Source: Tenggerimyces sp963762635
GTDB taxonomy: Bacteria > Actinomycetota > Actinomycetes > Propionibacteriales > Actinopolymorphaceae
Assembly: GCA_963762635.1 (NCBI GenBank)
Contig: CAVXLQ010000003.1
Span: 434,001-498,000 of the forward strand
DNA: 64,000 nucleotides
Direction: 5' to 3'
The translations under genes and the position numbers were made by a program. The notes under the pieces are model-generated. The model saw nothing but the letters and a program-made list of their open reading frames with translations. It ran no database searches and was not told where the DNA came from. Positions 49,592 to 58,498 of this stretch are shown here, in pieces; the first letter of the stretch is position 1; each line of letters starts with the position of its first letter.

Positions 49592-51804
49592 TGGATCCGC
49601 AAGGCGTCGACACCGCTCTCAAGGGCGTGCTCGGCGGCAAGGCCGCCAAGGCGCTCGGCGACAAGCTGGACCTGCACACGATCGGCGACCTGCTGCGCCA
49701 CTATCCGCGCCGCTACGCCAAGCGGGGCGAGCTCACCGACCTCGACGCGCTCGAGGTCGACGAGAACGTCACCGTGCTTGCTGAGGTCGAACGGGTCAAC
49801 GGCCGCACGATCGACCGCCGCGGCAGCAAGCGCATGCATCTGCTCGAGGTCACGGTCACCGACGGACGAGGACGGCTGACGCTCACGTTCTTCAACCAGG
49901 CCTGGCGCGAGCGCGACCTGTCGGTCGGCACGCGCGCGCTCTTCGCCGGGAAGATCGGCGACTTCCGTGGCAAGCGCCAGCTCGCGCACCCCGACTACGT
50001 GCTGCTGCACGGCGACGCCGGTGAGGACGCCGACAGCGGCCTGACCCTGATCGCGGACTTCGCCGGCAGGCTGATCCCGATCTACCCGGCCGCCGGCGGC
50101 CTGCAGAGCTGGACGATCGCCAGCTGTGTGAAGCTCGCGCTCGAGGCGGCCGGTGACGTGCCCGATCCGATACCCGACGACGTCCGCGCGAGCCGCGGAC
50201 TGCTGGGCCTGCGGCAGGGCTTCGTCGCGATCCACCGCCCGGAGGAATGGGACGACGTCAACGCGGGGCGGCGGCGGTTCCGGTTCGAGGAGGCGTTCGT
50301 CCTGCAGACCGAGCTCGCGCTGCGCCGGCTCGCCGCGCGTTCGCTGCCCGCGAAGCCGCGGGTGCCGAAGGCCGACGGGCTGCTCGCGGCGTTCGACGAA
50401 CGGTTGCCGTTCCAGCTCACCGAGGGCCAGGTCTCGATCGGCGAGGAGCTCTCGCACGACCTCGCGCAGACGCATCCGATGCAGCGGCTGTTGCAGGGTG
50501 AGGTCGGGTCGGGCAAGACCGTGATCGCCGTACGAGCCATGCTCGCCGTCGTCGACGCGGGCGGTCAGGCGGCGATCCTCGCGCCGACCGAGGTGCTCGC
50601 ACAGCAGCACCACCGTTCGATCACGTCGCTGCTCGGGCCACTCGCCGAACACGGTCTGCTCGGCGGCTCCGACCAGGGGACGCGGGTCGCGCTGCTGACC
50701 GGCTCGCAGGGCACGCCCGCTCGGCGGCGGGCGCTGCTGGACGCGGCGTCGGGCGACGCGGGCATCGTGGTCGGGACGCACGCGCTGCTGGAGGACAAGG
50801 TCCAGTTCGCCGACCTCGGGCTCGTGGTGGTCGACGAGCAGCACCGGTTCGGCGTCGAGCAGCGCGCGGCGTTGACGCAGAAGGCCGGCGACACCCCGCC
50901 GCACGTGTTGGTGATGACCGCGACGCCGATCCCGCGGACCGTCGCGATGACGGTGTTCGGCGACCTCGAGATCTCGACGCTGACCGAGCTGCCGCGCGGT
51001 CGTTCGACGATCCAGACCAACGTCGTCCCCGCCGCGGAGAAGCCCGGATGGCTCGACCGGAGCTGGGAACGGGTGCGCGAGGAGGTCTCGAACGGCCGGC
51101 AGATCTACATCGTCTGCCCGCGGATCGGGGAGTCCGCGGCGGACGAGGACGCGTCCTCGCCGCCGCCGGAGGACACCGGCTCGAGTCGCCCGCAGGCCGT
51201 CGCGGTCATGGACGTCGCGCCGATGCTCGCCGAGGGACCGTTGAACGGGCTGCGGGTCGAGGCGCTGCACGGCCGGCTCGCGCCGGACGTCAAGGACCAG
51301 GTGATGCGCCGGTTCGCGGCGGGGGAGATCGACGTGCTCGTCGCGACGACCGTGATCGAGGTGGGCGTCGACGTACCGAACGCGTCGACGATGATCGTGA
51401 TGGACGCGGACTGGTTCGGCGTCTCCCAGCTGCACCAGCTGCGCGGCCGGGTCGGGCGCGGTCAGTACCCGGGGCTCTGCCTGCTGGTGACGAACGCCGC
51501 CGCCGGCACCCCGTCCCGAGAGCGGCTGGACGCGGTGGCCTCGACCACCGACGGCTTCGAGCTCAGCCGCATCGACCTCGAGCAACGCCGCGAAGGCGAC
51601 GTCCTCGGCGCCGACCAGTCCGGCCGCCGTTCGTCGTTGCGGATGCTCTCGGTGATCAGGGACGAGTCGCTGATCCGCGAGGCCCGCGAGGACGCCTCGG
51701 CCATCGCCGAGACCGACCGGACCCTGACCCACCATCCGACGCTCGCGTCCGCGGTCCGTTCATTGCTGGACGACTCGCAGGCCGAGTTCTTGGCGAAAAC
51801 CTAA
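49591..51804 (+). CDS. recG: ATP-dependent DNA helicase RecG
   Basis: A 737-residue helicase that remodels stalled forks and recombination junctions. Residues 1-170 form the wedge/OB region, Walker A is GEVGSGKT (about 304-311), motif II is DEQH (415-418; VVVDEQHRFGVEQRA), and VMTATPIPRTVAMTVFGDLE is motif III. The C-terminal QLRGRVGRGQYPGLCLL is motif VI. An insert of about 25 residues rich in Glu/Ser/Pro (AADEDASSPPPEDTGSSRPQ) lies before VMDVAPMLAEGPL and is common in actinobacteria. The ATG is coupled by TGATG to the DAK gene. Confidence 0.97.
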   Translation: MDPQGVDTALKGVLGGKAAKALGDKLDLHTIGDLLRHYPRRYAKRGELTDLDALEVDENVTVLAEVERVNGRTIDRRGSKRMHLLEVTVTDGRGRLTLTFFNQAWRERDLSVGTRALFAGKIGDFRGKRQLAHPDYVLLHGDAGEDADSGLTLIADFAGRLIPIYPAAGGLQSWTIASCVKLALEAAGDVPDPIPDDVRASRGLLGLRQGFVAIHRPEEWDDVNAGRRRFRFEEAFVLQTELALRRLAARSLPAKPRVPKADGLLAAFDERLPFQLTEGQVSIGEELSHDLAQTHPMQRLLQGEVGSGKTVIAVRAMLAVVDAGGQAAILAPTEVLAQQHHRSITSLLGPLAEHGLLGGSDQGTRVALLTGSQGTPARRRALLDAASGDAGIVVGTHALLEDKVQFADLGLVVVDEQHRFGVEQRAALTQKAGDTPPHVLVMTATPIPRTVAMTVFGDLEISTLTELPRGRSTIQTNVVPAAEKPGWLDRSWERVREEVSNGRQIYIVCPRIGESAADEDASSPPPEDTGSSRPQAVAVMDVAPMLAEGPLNGLRVEALHGRLAPDVKDQVMRRFAAGEIDVLVATTVIEVGVDVPNASTMIVMDADWFGVSQLHQLRGRVGRGQYPGLCLLVTNAAAGTPSRERLDAVASTTDGFELSRIDLEQRREGDVLGADQSGRRSSLRMLSVIRDESLIREAREDASAIAETDRTLTHHPTLASAVRSLLDDSQAEFLAKT

Positions 51805-52844
51805 ACACCGAGAACCTCCCCTGCCAGGTGGGTGCCCTCCACTCGGGCGCGGATCTTGGCGAAGGCGACGTCGCGGGAGATCGACGTGTCGTCGGCGTAC
51901 GGGGCGAAGCCGCAGTCGTCGGTCGTGCCCAGCCGGGACGGGTCGACGTACTCCGCGGCCAGCAGCACACGGTCGCGGACGAGGCCGGGGGACTCGACGG
52001 TCGCGCTGAACGGTGTCGTCACGCCGACGAACACCTGGTGGTGCGGCCGTGCCGACTCCTTCACCGACGCCAGGACGCGACGCGGGTCGGGTTCGCGGGC
52101 GAGCTGCAGGTAGAAGCGGCCGACGCCGAGGTTGAACAGCTCCGGGAGGAACTCGGCCGGGTCGACCTCGGACGAGTGCGTCGAGCCCATCGAGTTCCCC
52201 GCGCACACGTGCACGCCCAGCCGCCCGCGGTCGGTTTCGGAGAACCGGTCGAGCACCTCGTTGTTGAGCTCGATGAAGCTCTTCAGCATCCCCTTCGACG
52301 GGTCCAGCGCCAGCGCGAGCCGCGCCTCGGAGAAGTCGAGCTGCACGCTGTTCGCACCGAATCCCAGGCAGCGCTTGATGTCCGCGGCCGCCTCGTCCAC
52401 CAGGTCGGCGAGGAACTCCTCGCGCGAGTAGTCCGCGATCCCGTCCTCGGGATAGAGCAGGCTCAGCGCGGACGCGGCGACGACGGCCTGCTTCACCGGC
52501 AGGTGCGTGCGCGAGCGCGCCTCGGCGAGATAGGTCGCGGCGAACCGCTCGTACCGGAACGGGCCGGCGGACAGCGTCGGGAACCGCCGGCTGTGCCCGT
52601 CGGCGTACGGCACCGTCATCCCGTCGAGCGGCAGGCCGGCGACCGGGTACGTCGTGTGGCTCGGCTTGCTCTGCTCGCCGTCGGTGATCACCGGCGAACC
52701 GGTGGCCTCGAAACGTTCGATCGTGTCGCGCATTGCGTCCGCGCACAGCGCGGCGACGTCCTCTTCGCTGAGGCCTCGTCCGACCGCCCAGCGCAGGGCG
52801 GTCGGACGGGGGATGCTGCCGATCGGTTCGGTCGCGATCGCCAT
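51801..52844 (-). CDS. MetE C-terminal-like protein (cobalamin-independent methyltransferase fold)
   Basis: A 347-residue TIM-barrel protein equal to the catalytic half of cobalamin-independent methionine synthase. The zinc ligands are visible: His212 and Cys214 in VHVCAGNSMGSTHSSE, and Cys311 in TTDDCGF. The N-terminal VGRGLSEEDVAALCADAMRD and VITDGEQSKPSHTTYP fit the core-MetE group, which lacks the folate-binding half and may use corrinoid or other methyl donors. The substrate is not certain. The gene is monocistronic behind a structured leader, and its end shares CTAA with recG. Confidence 0.86.
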   Translation of the reverse strand: MAIATEPIGSIPRPTALRWAVGRGLSEEDVAALCADAMRDTIERFEATGSPVITDGEQSKPSHTTYPVAGLPLDGMTVPYADGHSRRFPTLSAGPFRYERFAATYLAEARSRTHLPVKQAVVAASALSLLYPEDGIADYSREEFLADLVDEAAADIKRCLGFGANSVQLDFSEARLALALDPSKGMLKSFIELNNEVLDRFSETDRGRLGVHVCAGNSMGSTHSSEVDPAEFLPELFNLGVGRFYLQLAREPDPRRVLASVKESARPHHQVFVGVTTPFSATVESPGLVRDRVLLAAEYVDPSRLGTTDDCGFAPYADDTSISRDVAFAKIRARVEGTHLAGEVLGV

Positions 52845-52886
52845 CTGGTCACCTTCGGTGTTCGTAGAGTCACGAAGAGCGACCAG
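52845..52886 (-). promoter_or_regulatory. Hairpin covering the ribosome site of the MetE-like gene
   Basis: On the minus strand CTGGTC (52886-52881) pairs with GACCAG (52850-52845) directly before the ATG, and inside it TTCGT pairs with ACGAA. The likely ribosome-binding sequence GAAGGTGACC is in the 3' arm, so the hairpin could block translation. It does not match a SAM, cobalamin or other riboswitch known to me. Confidence 0.5.
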
Positions 52887-52931
52887 TGTGACGGAGCCTG
52901 TCAGGCGATGGCGAACCGACCCGCCTACACG

Positions 52932-53079
52932 GGCGCCAAAGCGTCGGTGGCGGCGTTGCTATCTCGGCCCCCGGTGCACCGACGGCGCCGGTGCCCATGG
53001 AGTCACCGGCTACAACCCCGTGGCGCCGTCGGTGCCACCCGCCGAGATGGCGACGCCTTATGCCACCGACCGGGGCGCC
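52932..53079. repeat. Large palindrome with two 58-nt arms
   Basis: Arms 52932-52989 and 53022-53079, each exactly 58 nt, are inverted repeats separated by 32 nt. Shared blocks are GGCGCC at both ends, GTCGGTGGC, GGCGT(T/C)GC(T/C)ATCTCGGC and GGTG(-/G)CACCGACGGCGCC; the breaks between blocks are compensated. It starts 4 nt after the stop of the FAD-oxidase gene and lies before the MetE-like gene. It is far longer than a terminator needs and could be a relic of a miniature mobile element or a structured RNA. No target-site duplication is obvious. Confidence 0.88.
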
Positions 53080-53083
53080 CCAA

Positions 53084-54415
53084 TCAAGTGGCAGGTGCGA
53101 CGTTCACGTTGAGCCGGAACAGGTTGGCCGGGTCGACCTCGCGCTTGATCGCCGCGAGCCGGGCCAGCGTGGCCGGCGGGTAGACGTCCCTTACGGAGGC
53201 CTCGTCCACCCGGCTGAGGAAGTTGCCGTACGCGCCGACCGTGAGCGGGACCACGTCGTCCCAGAACGCCCGCACGTCCGCTTCCACCGCCTGCTGGGCG
53301 TCCGGCGTCCCCAGGCAGACGCCCGACAACATCACCTCGATGTCGCGGTGACCGAACGCCGTGGCGTCGGCGGGCACATCGTTGAGCGCGCCGCCGATCC
53401 AGCGGAGCTCGACGGGGAACAGCCCAAGCTTCGCGGGGCGCGTCGTGACGAGGTCGACGAGGTCGTCGCTGAGCGTCCGCACGAACACGTTCCGGATCAA
53501 CGGTGACCAGCCGGGCGGCGCGGGGAACGGGCCCTCGAGGATGTCCGCGTACGGCATCGCCTTGACCTCGTCGGACAGGACCGGGGCGAGCTGGCGGATC
53601 GGCTCGATCGCCTTGGCCGCGGCGTCGGCGTCCGTACCGGCGTAGCAGACCCGGATCATGACCGGCGGCGGTCCGTCCGGCCCGAACGCCGGGAGCAGGT
53701 TGATCGTCGAGGTCAGCTCGGGCGGCGCCGCCCGCATCGCCCGCGCCCAGCCCTTCACCACGTCGGCGGCGAGGTCCCGCGGGAACATGATCGGGCCGAA
53801 GTGCACGCCGTCCAGGTGGCGCGCCTGGACCTCGAACGCGACGACCACGCCGAAGTTGCCGCCGCCCCCGCGGATCGCCCAGAACAGGTCCGGCCGATCG
53901 GTCGCGGACACGCGGACGTGCTCGCCGGACGCCAGCACGAGCTCGGCGGCGAGCAGGTTGTCGATCGACAGCCCGTACTTGCGCACCATCCAGCCGATGC
54001 CCGCGCCGAGCAGCAGGCCGCCGACGCCGACCGGCTTGCTGTCGCCGGCGGTGAACGCGAGCCCGTGCGGGGTGAGTGCGTCCGCGACCGCGGCCCAGGT
54101 CGCGCCGGCGCCGATGCGGACGGTGCCCTCGGCGGCGTCCAGGACCTCGACGCCGTCGAGCGGCGAGAGGTCGATCACGAGGCCGCCGTCGTTGGTGCTG
54201 AAGCCCGCGTTGCTGTGTCCGCCGGAACGGATCGACAGCACGAGGTCGTTGTCGGCCGCGAGCCGGACCGCCTGCTGGACGTCGGCCGGGGAGTGGCAGC
54301 GCACGATCGCCGCCGGTTGGCCGGTGCGCGCGAACGTCGTGCTCAGCCGTGCGTAGTCCGGGTCGCCCGTGCGGACCACGGTGCCGGACAGGTTGTCATA
54401 GAGGTCGTTCGTCAT
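53084..54415 (-). CDS. FAD-linked (berberine-bridge-type) oxidase
   Basis: A 443-residue flavoprotein of the PCMH/BBE class. The FAD-binding part includes RSGGHSNAGFS, where His67 would carry FAD covalently; the second, cysteinyl link of bicovalent enzymes is absent (AGDSKPVGVGGLLLGAG). RGGGGNFGVVVAFEV and the terminal DPANLFRLNVNV are family marks. Such enzymes oxidise alcohols, sugars or secondary metabolites; the substrate is unknown. There is no signal peptide. The ATG at 54415 overlaps the TGA of the HAD gene (ATGA), so the two are in one operon, ending at the 58-nt-armed palindrome. Confidence 0.88.
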   Translation of the reverse strand: MTNDLYDNLSGTVVRTGDPDYARLSTTFARTGQPAAIVRCHSPADVQQAVRLAADNDLVLSIRSGGHSNAGFSTNDGGLVIDLSPLDGVEVLDAAEGTVRIGAGATWAAVADALTPHGLAFTAGDSKPVGVGGLLLGAGIGWMVRKYGLSIDNLLAAELVLASGEHVRVSATDRPDLFWAIRGGGGNFGVVVAFEVQARHLDGVHFGPIMFPRDLAADVVKGWARAMRAAPPELTSTINLLPAFGPDGPPPVMIRVCYAGTDADAAAKAIEPIRQLAPVLSDEVKAMPYADILEGPFPAPPGWSPLIRNVFVRTLSDDLVDLVTTRPAKLGLFPVELRWIGGALNDVPADATAFGHRDIEVMLSGVCLGTPDAQQAVEADVRAFWDDVVPLTVGAYGNFLSRVDEASVRDVYPPATLARLAAIKREVDPANLFRLNVNVAPAT

Positions 54416-55110
54416 AGCCCCTCGTTCGTCGAGATGTCGAGTACTTCCAGAAGGGATGACGTAGTAGCGCCCGTCCATGTCACGGCATCGAACACGTGAC
54501 CGTGCGCGTGGTCCGGCGTGAGCAGCCGGATCGGGCGCATGCCGACGGCCGCGGCCCCGGGGAGCTCGTTGCCGTCACCGTCGCCGACGTACAAGCAGTC
54601 GGCGGGCCGGACGCCGAGGCGCTCGCAGGCGAGCAGGAAGATCGCGGGCTCGGGCTTCTTCAGTCCTTCGACGACGGAGAAGACGGTGGCGCCGACGTAC
54701 GGGGCGACCGCGAGCTCGTGCCACTGCTCCGCGAGCTCGTGCGTGCAGTCGCTGACCACGGCGGTGGGCACACCACGTTCGCGCAATGCTCGCAGCGTCG
54801 GGACGGCCTCGGGTCGCAGTTCGAGGAACGCGCGCTGGGTCTCGCGCCTGACCGCGCAGGCCTTCGCGAGCGTCGCGTCGTCGGGCTCTACGCCGCACTC
54901 GCGGGCGATCGCGCGGAGCGTCTGGGGGAGGTCGCCGAGCTTGCCGCGGGCCCGTTCCTGCCAGGTGCGCGTCATGGCCGCGGCGTACGCGTCCTCGGCG
55001 ACGCCGAGCGCTTCGGCGACGAGCACGTGGGCAGCCTGCCGGGCTGTTCGGGTCGCACTGACGGTGAGCGTTCCGTAACAGTCGAAGATCACCGCGGCCC
55101 CCACAGGCAT
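54412..55110 (-). CDS. HAD superfamily hydrolase (haloacid dehalogenase-like)
   Basis: A 232-residue HAD phosphatase or dehalogenase. The nucleophile motif is FDCYGTLT (9-16), with Tyr in the second acid position, as in 2-haloacid dehalogenases and many small-molecule phosphatases. TAVVSDCTH is motif II, GLKKPEPAIF motif III and CLYVGDGDGNELPGA motif IV, where DGDGN gives the Mg ligands. The ATG at 55110 is divergent from rsmD with only 20 nt between. It is coupled to the FAD oxidase; the pair may act on one substrate. Confidence 0.88.
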   Translation of the reverse strand: MPVGAAVIFDCYGTLTVSATRTARQAAHVLVAEALGVAEDAYAAAMTRTWQERARGKLGDLPQTLRAIARECGVEPDDATLAKACAVRRETQRAFLELRPEAVPTLRALRERGVPTAVVSDCTHELAEQWHELAVAPYVGATVFSVVEGLKKPEPAIFLLACERLGVRPADCLYVGDGDGNELPGAAAVGMRPIRLLTPDHAHGHVFDAVTWTGATTSSLLEVLDISTNEGL

Positions 55111-55130
55111 GGAGCTTACGATGACCGGCG

Positions 55131-55694
55131 ATGACTCGCATCGTGGCGGGCTTGGCGCGTGGTCGCCAGCTCGCGGTACCGCCAGGGAACACCACCAGGC
55201 CGACGTCGGACCGCGTCCGGGAGGCGCTGTTCGCCTCGCTCAGCGCCGACCTCGGCGGGTTCGACGGCCTCGCCGTGGCCGACCTCTACGCCGGCAGCGG
55301 CGCGGTCGGGCTGGAGGCGTTGTCGCGCGGCGCGCGGTCGGCGTTGTTCGTCGAGTCCGACCGCCGGGCGGCCGACGTGATCCGGCGGAACATCAAGACG
55401 GTCGGGCTGCCGTCGGCTCGGGTGGTGAGCCTGCGGGTCGAACGGGTGGCGGCCGGCGAGCCGCAGGACGGGCCGTACGACGTGGCGTTCCTCGACCCGC
55501 CGTACGTGGTGACCGACGCCGCGCTGCACGGGGTGCTCGCTGACCTGCGTGAGCATGGCTGGCTCGGGCCGGAGGCCGTCGTCGTGGTCGAACGCGCGAC
55601 GCGCGGCGGCGACTTCACGTGGCCCGAGGGGTTCGCCGACGACCGGACGCGCGCTTACGGAGAGACCACGCTCTGGTACGGGCACGCGCTGTAA
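55131..55694 (+). CDS. rsmD: 16S rRNA (guanine(966)-N(2))-methyltransferase
   Basis: A 187-residue methyltransferase that modifies G966 of 16S rRNA. TRIVAGLARGRQLAVPPGNTTRPTSDRVREALF is the family start (in short: RIVAGLARGR, then RPTSDRVREALF), VADLYAGSGAVGLEALSRGA is motif I and VAFLDPPYV is the catalytic motif IV. The ATG at 55131 fits. coaD begins 9 nt after its stop, so the two form the usual rsmD-coaD operon. Confidence 0.95.
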   Translation: MTRIVAGLARGRQLAVPPGNTTRPTSDRVREALFASLSADLGGFDGLAVADLYAGSGAVGLEALSRGARSALFVESDRRAADVIRRNIKTVGLPSARVVSLRVERVAAGEPQDGPYDVAFLDPPYVVTDAALHGVLADLREHGWLGPEAVVVVERATRGGDFTWPEGFADDRTRAYGETTLWYGHAL

Positions 55695-55703
55695 GGTGCG
55701 GGC

Positions 55704-56180
55704 GTGCATCGCGCAGTGTGCCCCGGCTCGTTCGACCCGGTCACGAACGGCCACCTCGACATCATCGAGCGTGCCGCCCGGTTGTTCGACGAGGTCGTGA
55801 TCGCGATCGGCGTCAACCCGCGCAAGTCCGGCCTGTTCTCGGTGGACGAACGCGTGGAGATGCTGAACGCGTCGACGTCCTCGCTGCCGAACGTGTCGGT
55901 GGCGACGTTCACCGGGCTGCTGGTCGACTTCTGCCGGGAACGCGAGGCGAAGGCGATCGTCAAGGGCGTGCGGGTCGTGGACTTCGAGTACGAGGTCCAG
56001 ATGGCACAGATGAACCACCGGCTGACGGGCGTCGAGACGGTCCTGCTGCCGACTTCCGCCGAGTACGCTTTTCTTTCCTCGAGCCTCGTCAAGGAGGTCG
56101 CGTCGTACGGTGGGGACGTGTCGGGGTTGATGCCGGACGACGTGCTCCGGCGGCTGACCGAGCGCCTTCGCGAAGCTTGA
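55704..56180 (+). CDS. coaD: Phosphopantetheine adenylyltransferase
   Basis: A 158-residue enzyme that makes dephospho-CoA from phosphopantetheine and ATP, the rate-limiting step of CoA synthesis. The (H/T)xGH motif is TNGH in CPGSFDPVTNGHLDIIERA; VKGVRVVDFEYEVQMAQMN and the late SSSLVKEVASYGGDVSG are further signatures. It starts with GTG, 9 nt after rsmD. A DivIVA-like gene follows 41 nt later. Confidence 0.96.
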   Translation: MHRAVCPGSFDPVTNGHLDIIERAARLFDEVVIAIGVNPRKSGLFSVDERVEMLNASTSSLPNVSVATFTGLLVDFCREREAKAIVKGVRVVDFEYEVQMAQMNHRLTGVETVLLPTSAEYAFLSSSLVKEVASYGGDVSGLMPDDVLRRLTERLREA

Positions 56181-56221
56181 TAAGTACGATGCGAGCACAG
56201 GGATCTGGAAGGACTGAGGCA

Positions 56222-56860
56222 GTGGACGTGCAAGGCAAGCTCGACGAGCTGAAGAAGCTGGTCGAGAACGCGCGCACCATGCCGATGTCGGCGTCCTGCG
56301 TGATCAACCGCAACGAGCTGCTCGCCGCGGTGGCGGAGATTCAGGAACTGCTGCCCGCCCAGCTGGCGGAGGCACAGGAGCTCGTCACCAACCGCGACGC
56401 CTTCATCGAGTCCGGCCGCGCCGAGGCCGCGCGCCTCGTCGAGGACGGCGAGCGCCAGCGGCACGCGCTGGTGCGGGGGACCGACACGTACCGCGAGGCC
56501 GAGCGCGAGGCGGGCCAGATCCGTTCGGAGGCCGTCGCCGAGGCGAACGAGCTGCGCCGCGAGACCGACGACTACGTCGACCACAAGCTGGCCTCGTTCG
56601 AGATCGCCCTGCAGAAGACGCTGTCGTCCGTCGCCCAGGGCCGCGAGCGCCTCCGCTCCGGCGCCGCTCCGGTCGTCGACGACACCCCGATCGGCTCCCG
56701 CAAGGACGTCGACGAGTACGTCGACCACCGCCTCGGCCGCTTCGAGCACTCCCTGTCGAAGACGCTGGAAGCCGTCACCCGAGGCCGCGAACGCCTGGAG
56801 AACCGCAGCCAGCTCGGCTACACCGTCGACCCCGACGCACCACCGCTCCCGGGGGAGTGA
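56222..56860 (+). CDS. Coiled-coil DivIVA-like protein
   Basis: A 212-residue, Glu/Arg/Ala-rich protein predicted as long coiled coils (QLAEAQELVTNRDAFIESGR, RETDDYVDHKLASFEIALQK). A 45-residue segment with DDYVDHKLASFE is repeated as DEYVDHRLGRFEHS with the same trailing GRERL. The N-terminus KLDELKKLVENARTMPMSASCVINR is highly conserved in actinobacteria at this position (homologues are labelled cell division initiation or ATP synthase B-like). The GTG at 56222 follows GGAAGGACTGAGG. A role in cell-pole or division structure is likely by family, not shown. Confidence 0.85.
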   Translation: MDVQGKLDELKKLVENARTMPMSASCVINRNELLAAVAEIQELLPAQLAEAQELVTNRDAFIESGRAEAARLVEDGERQRHALVRGTDTYREAEREAGQIRSEAVAEANELRRETDDYVDHKLASFEIALQKTLSSVAQGRERLRSGAAPVVDDTPIGSRKDVDEYVDHRLGRFEHSLSKTLEAVTRGRERLENRSQLGYTVDPDAPPLPGE

Positions 56861-56948
56861 CGCCCACCACGCTCAGCTGGCTGCGCGAGGTCTGGCCGGA
56901 GTTCGGCTGGCGCGCCGCCGCGGTGACACCGCGCCGCGGGATCACGCC

Positions 56949-57572
56949 CTACGAAACTTCGCGCCGCGGGCCCGGTCTGGGACGCTCGACGATCCCCAAT
57001 GACGCCAGGTGGCGGCGGGCTAGTTCGGCGACCACCTCGGGGTCTCCGCTCCGCCAGGCCGCGGCCGGGTCGCCGTCGTGCCAGCTCAGGGCGCGGGACG
57101 GGAGCGTGGTCAACGCCCGCAAGGCCAGCAGGTCGGGTTTGCCGCGCAGCTTCATGGCGGCTCGCGCTCGGAGGGCGAAGCGGACGCGCAGGGGCAGCCA
57201 GGTGATCAGCAGGAACATGACGGGGACCGCGATCAGCGCGACCGCGAGCCAGGTCGCCGTGTCCTGAACGACGCCGATCTGGGCGTCGCCCGCACCGGCC
57301 AGAGACTCGCCGGCACGGGTGCCTCGCCCGAGCGCGTCGGCCAGCTCGTCCCCGACCACCGGTACTCCGCGCGCCTTGTCGGCGGCGCCGGAGAACGCGT
57401 CGCGGATGCCGCCGCCCGCGTCGACCATGCGGTCGCCAGGCGCGCGGAGCGACAGCACGAACTCACGAACCCGCAGCGCCACCCAGACCCACAACCACAC
57501 CCACCCCGCGGCGAGCAGGTCGGCGATCAGCTGGCGGATGAGCCTGGCCGGACGGTCCGCGTACCACTTCAT
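56949..57572 (-). CDS. Conserved actinobacterial membrane protein
   Basis: A 207-residue protein with two membrane helices: LIADLLAAGWVWLWVWVAL near the N-terminus and WLAVALIAVPVMFLLITWLPL in the middle. Between them is a polar extracytoplasmic part (GIRDAFSGAADKARGVPVVGDEL) with possible lipid- or protein-binding helices. The C-terminal 75 residues are cytoplasmic and basic. No function is recognised. The ATG at 57572 matches the conserved start KWYADRP. It is divergent from the DUF177 gene. Confidence 0.78.
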   Translation of the reverse strand: MKWYADRPARLIRQLIADLLAAGWVWLWVWVALRVREFVLSLRAPGDRMVDAGGGIRDAFSGAADKARGVPVVGDELADALGRGTRAGESLAGAGDAQIGVVQDTATWLAVALIAVPVMFLLITWLPLRVRFALRARAAMKLRGKPDLLALRALTTLPSRALSWHDGDPAAAWRSGDPEVVAELARRHLASLGIVERPRPGPRREVS

Positions 57573-57690
57573 GCGCGGGATGCTCCCACGCCGGTGGAGC
57601 CCCGGATAGACCCGAACAAGACGCGGTTTGAGAGGACTGTCCGACGTCCTGTACTCTCATTAGTCGGTCTCAGTCGAGGCCGATCCAGTC

Positions 57691-58272
57691 GTGCGTACAG
57701 ACGAAGGCAGGAACACCCTGAGCACCGCCGACCCCCAGGCGCCGCTCGTGCTCGACACTCGCGAGCTCGGCCGCCGCCCCGGGGCACAACGTAGGGTGCG
57801 ACGCCAGGTCGAGGCGCCGGCTGGGTTGGGTATCGATGTGCTCGGCGTTCCCGAGGGCAGCGCGATCGAGCTGGACATCCGGCTCGAAGCGGTGGTCGAG
57901 GGAGTGCTCGCGACTGCCAAGACGCGAGTGCTGCTGGCCGGTGAGTGCGTACGGTGCCTGGAGCCGATCGAGCGTGAGCTCGACGTGGAGTTCCAGGAGC
58001 TGTTCGCCCACGCCGACAGTGACGTCGAGGACGATGAGGCCAGTCGGCTCGAGGGCGACCTGCTCGACCTCGAACCAGAGCTCAGGGACGCGGTGCTGCT
58101 CGCGCTGCCGTTCCAGCCGCTGTGCCGGGACGACTGTCCGGGCCTGTGCCCCGCATGTGGCGCGCGCCTGGCAGACGAGCCGGACCATCGGCACGAGGAG
58201 AACGTCGACCCACGCTGGTCGGCGCTCGCCGAGCTCAGGCTGGACAACGACGACAACGCTCAGCGCGACTGA
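57691..58272 (+). CDS. DUF177 (YceD) family protein
   Basis: A 193-residue protein linked to ribosome assembly and always just before rpmF. LVLDTRELGRRPGAQRRV is the actinobacterial start, and the zinc-like cysteines are in AGECVRCLEPIERE and CRDDCPGLCPACGARL. In E. coli and plants YceD affects 23S rRNA processing. The GTG at 57691 is used because rpmF-type operons begin there; TACTCT at 57651-57656 may be its promoter -10. rpmF follows by 26 nt. Confidence 0.92.
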   Translation: MRTDEGRNTLSTADPQAPLVLDTRELGRRPGAQRRVRRQVEAPAGLGIDVLGVPEGSAIELDIRLEAVVEGVLATAKTRVLLAGECVRCLEPIERELDVEFQELFAHADSDVEDDEASRLEGDLLDLEPELRDAVLLALPFQPLCRDDCPGLCPACGARLADEPDHRHEENVDPRWSALAELRLDNDDNAQRD

Positions 58273-58298
58273 CAGCGCGATAGACGAAGGAGTACGCC

Positions 58299-58490
58299 GT
58301 GGCCGTTCCGAAGCGGAGGCAGTCCCGGAGCAACACCCGGAGCCGCCGGGCCAACTGGAAGGCGTCGGCGCCCACGCTCGTCACCTGCGCCAACCCGGCC
58401 TGCAAGGCCAAGCACCTCCCGCACCGGGCCTGCCCGTCGTGCGGCCAGTACGGCCCGCGTGCCGACAGGCGCCAAGTTCTCGACGTCTGA
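58299..58490 (+). CDS. rpmF: 50S ribosomal protein L32
   Basis: A 63-residue large-subunit protein. AVPKRRQSRSNTRSRRANWKA (its first 20 residues are diagnostic) and the zinc cysteines CANPAC and CPSC show L32. The GTG at 58299 follows AAGGAG. It links the DUF177 gene to rnc, whose ATG is 8 nt after its stop. Confidence 0.96.
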   Translation: MAVPKRRQSRSNTRSRRANWKASAPTLVTCANPACKAKHLPHRACPSCGQYGPRADRRQVLDV

Positions 58491-58498
58491 TCGAGGCC

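Noticed and set aside
49564..51735. Long antisense frame opposite recG (723 codons) and similar ones opposite smc and the STAND genes
   Set aside because: Their residues are Arg/Gly/Val-biased mirrors of G/C third positions on the coding strand, with no domain.
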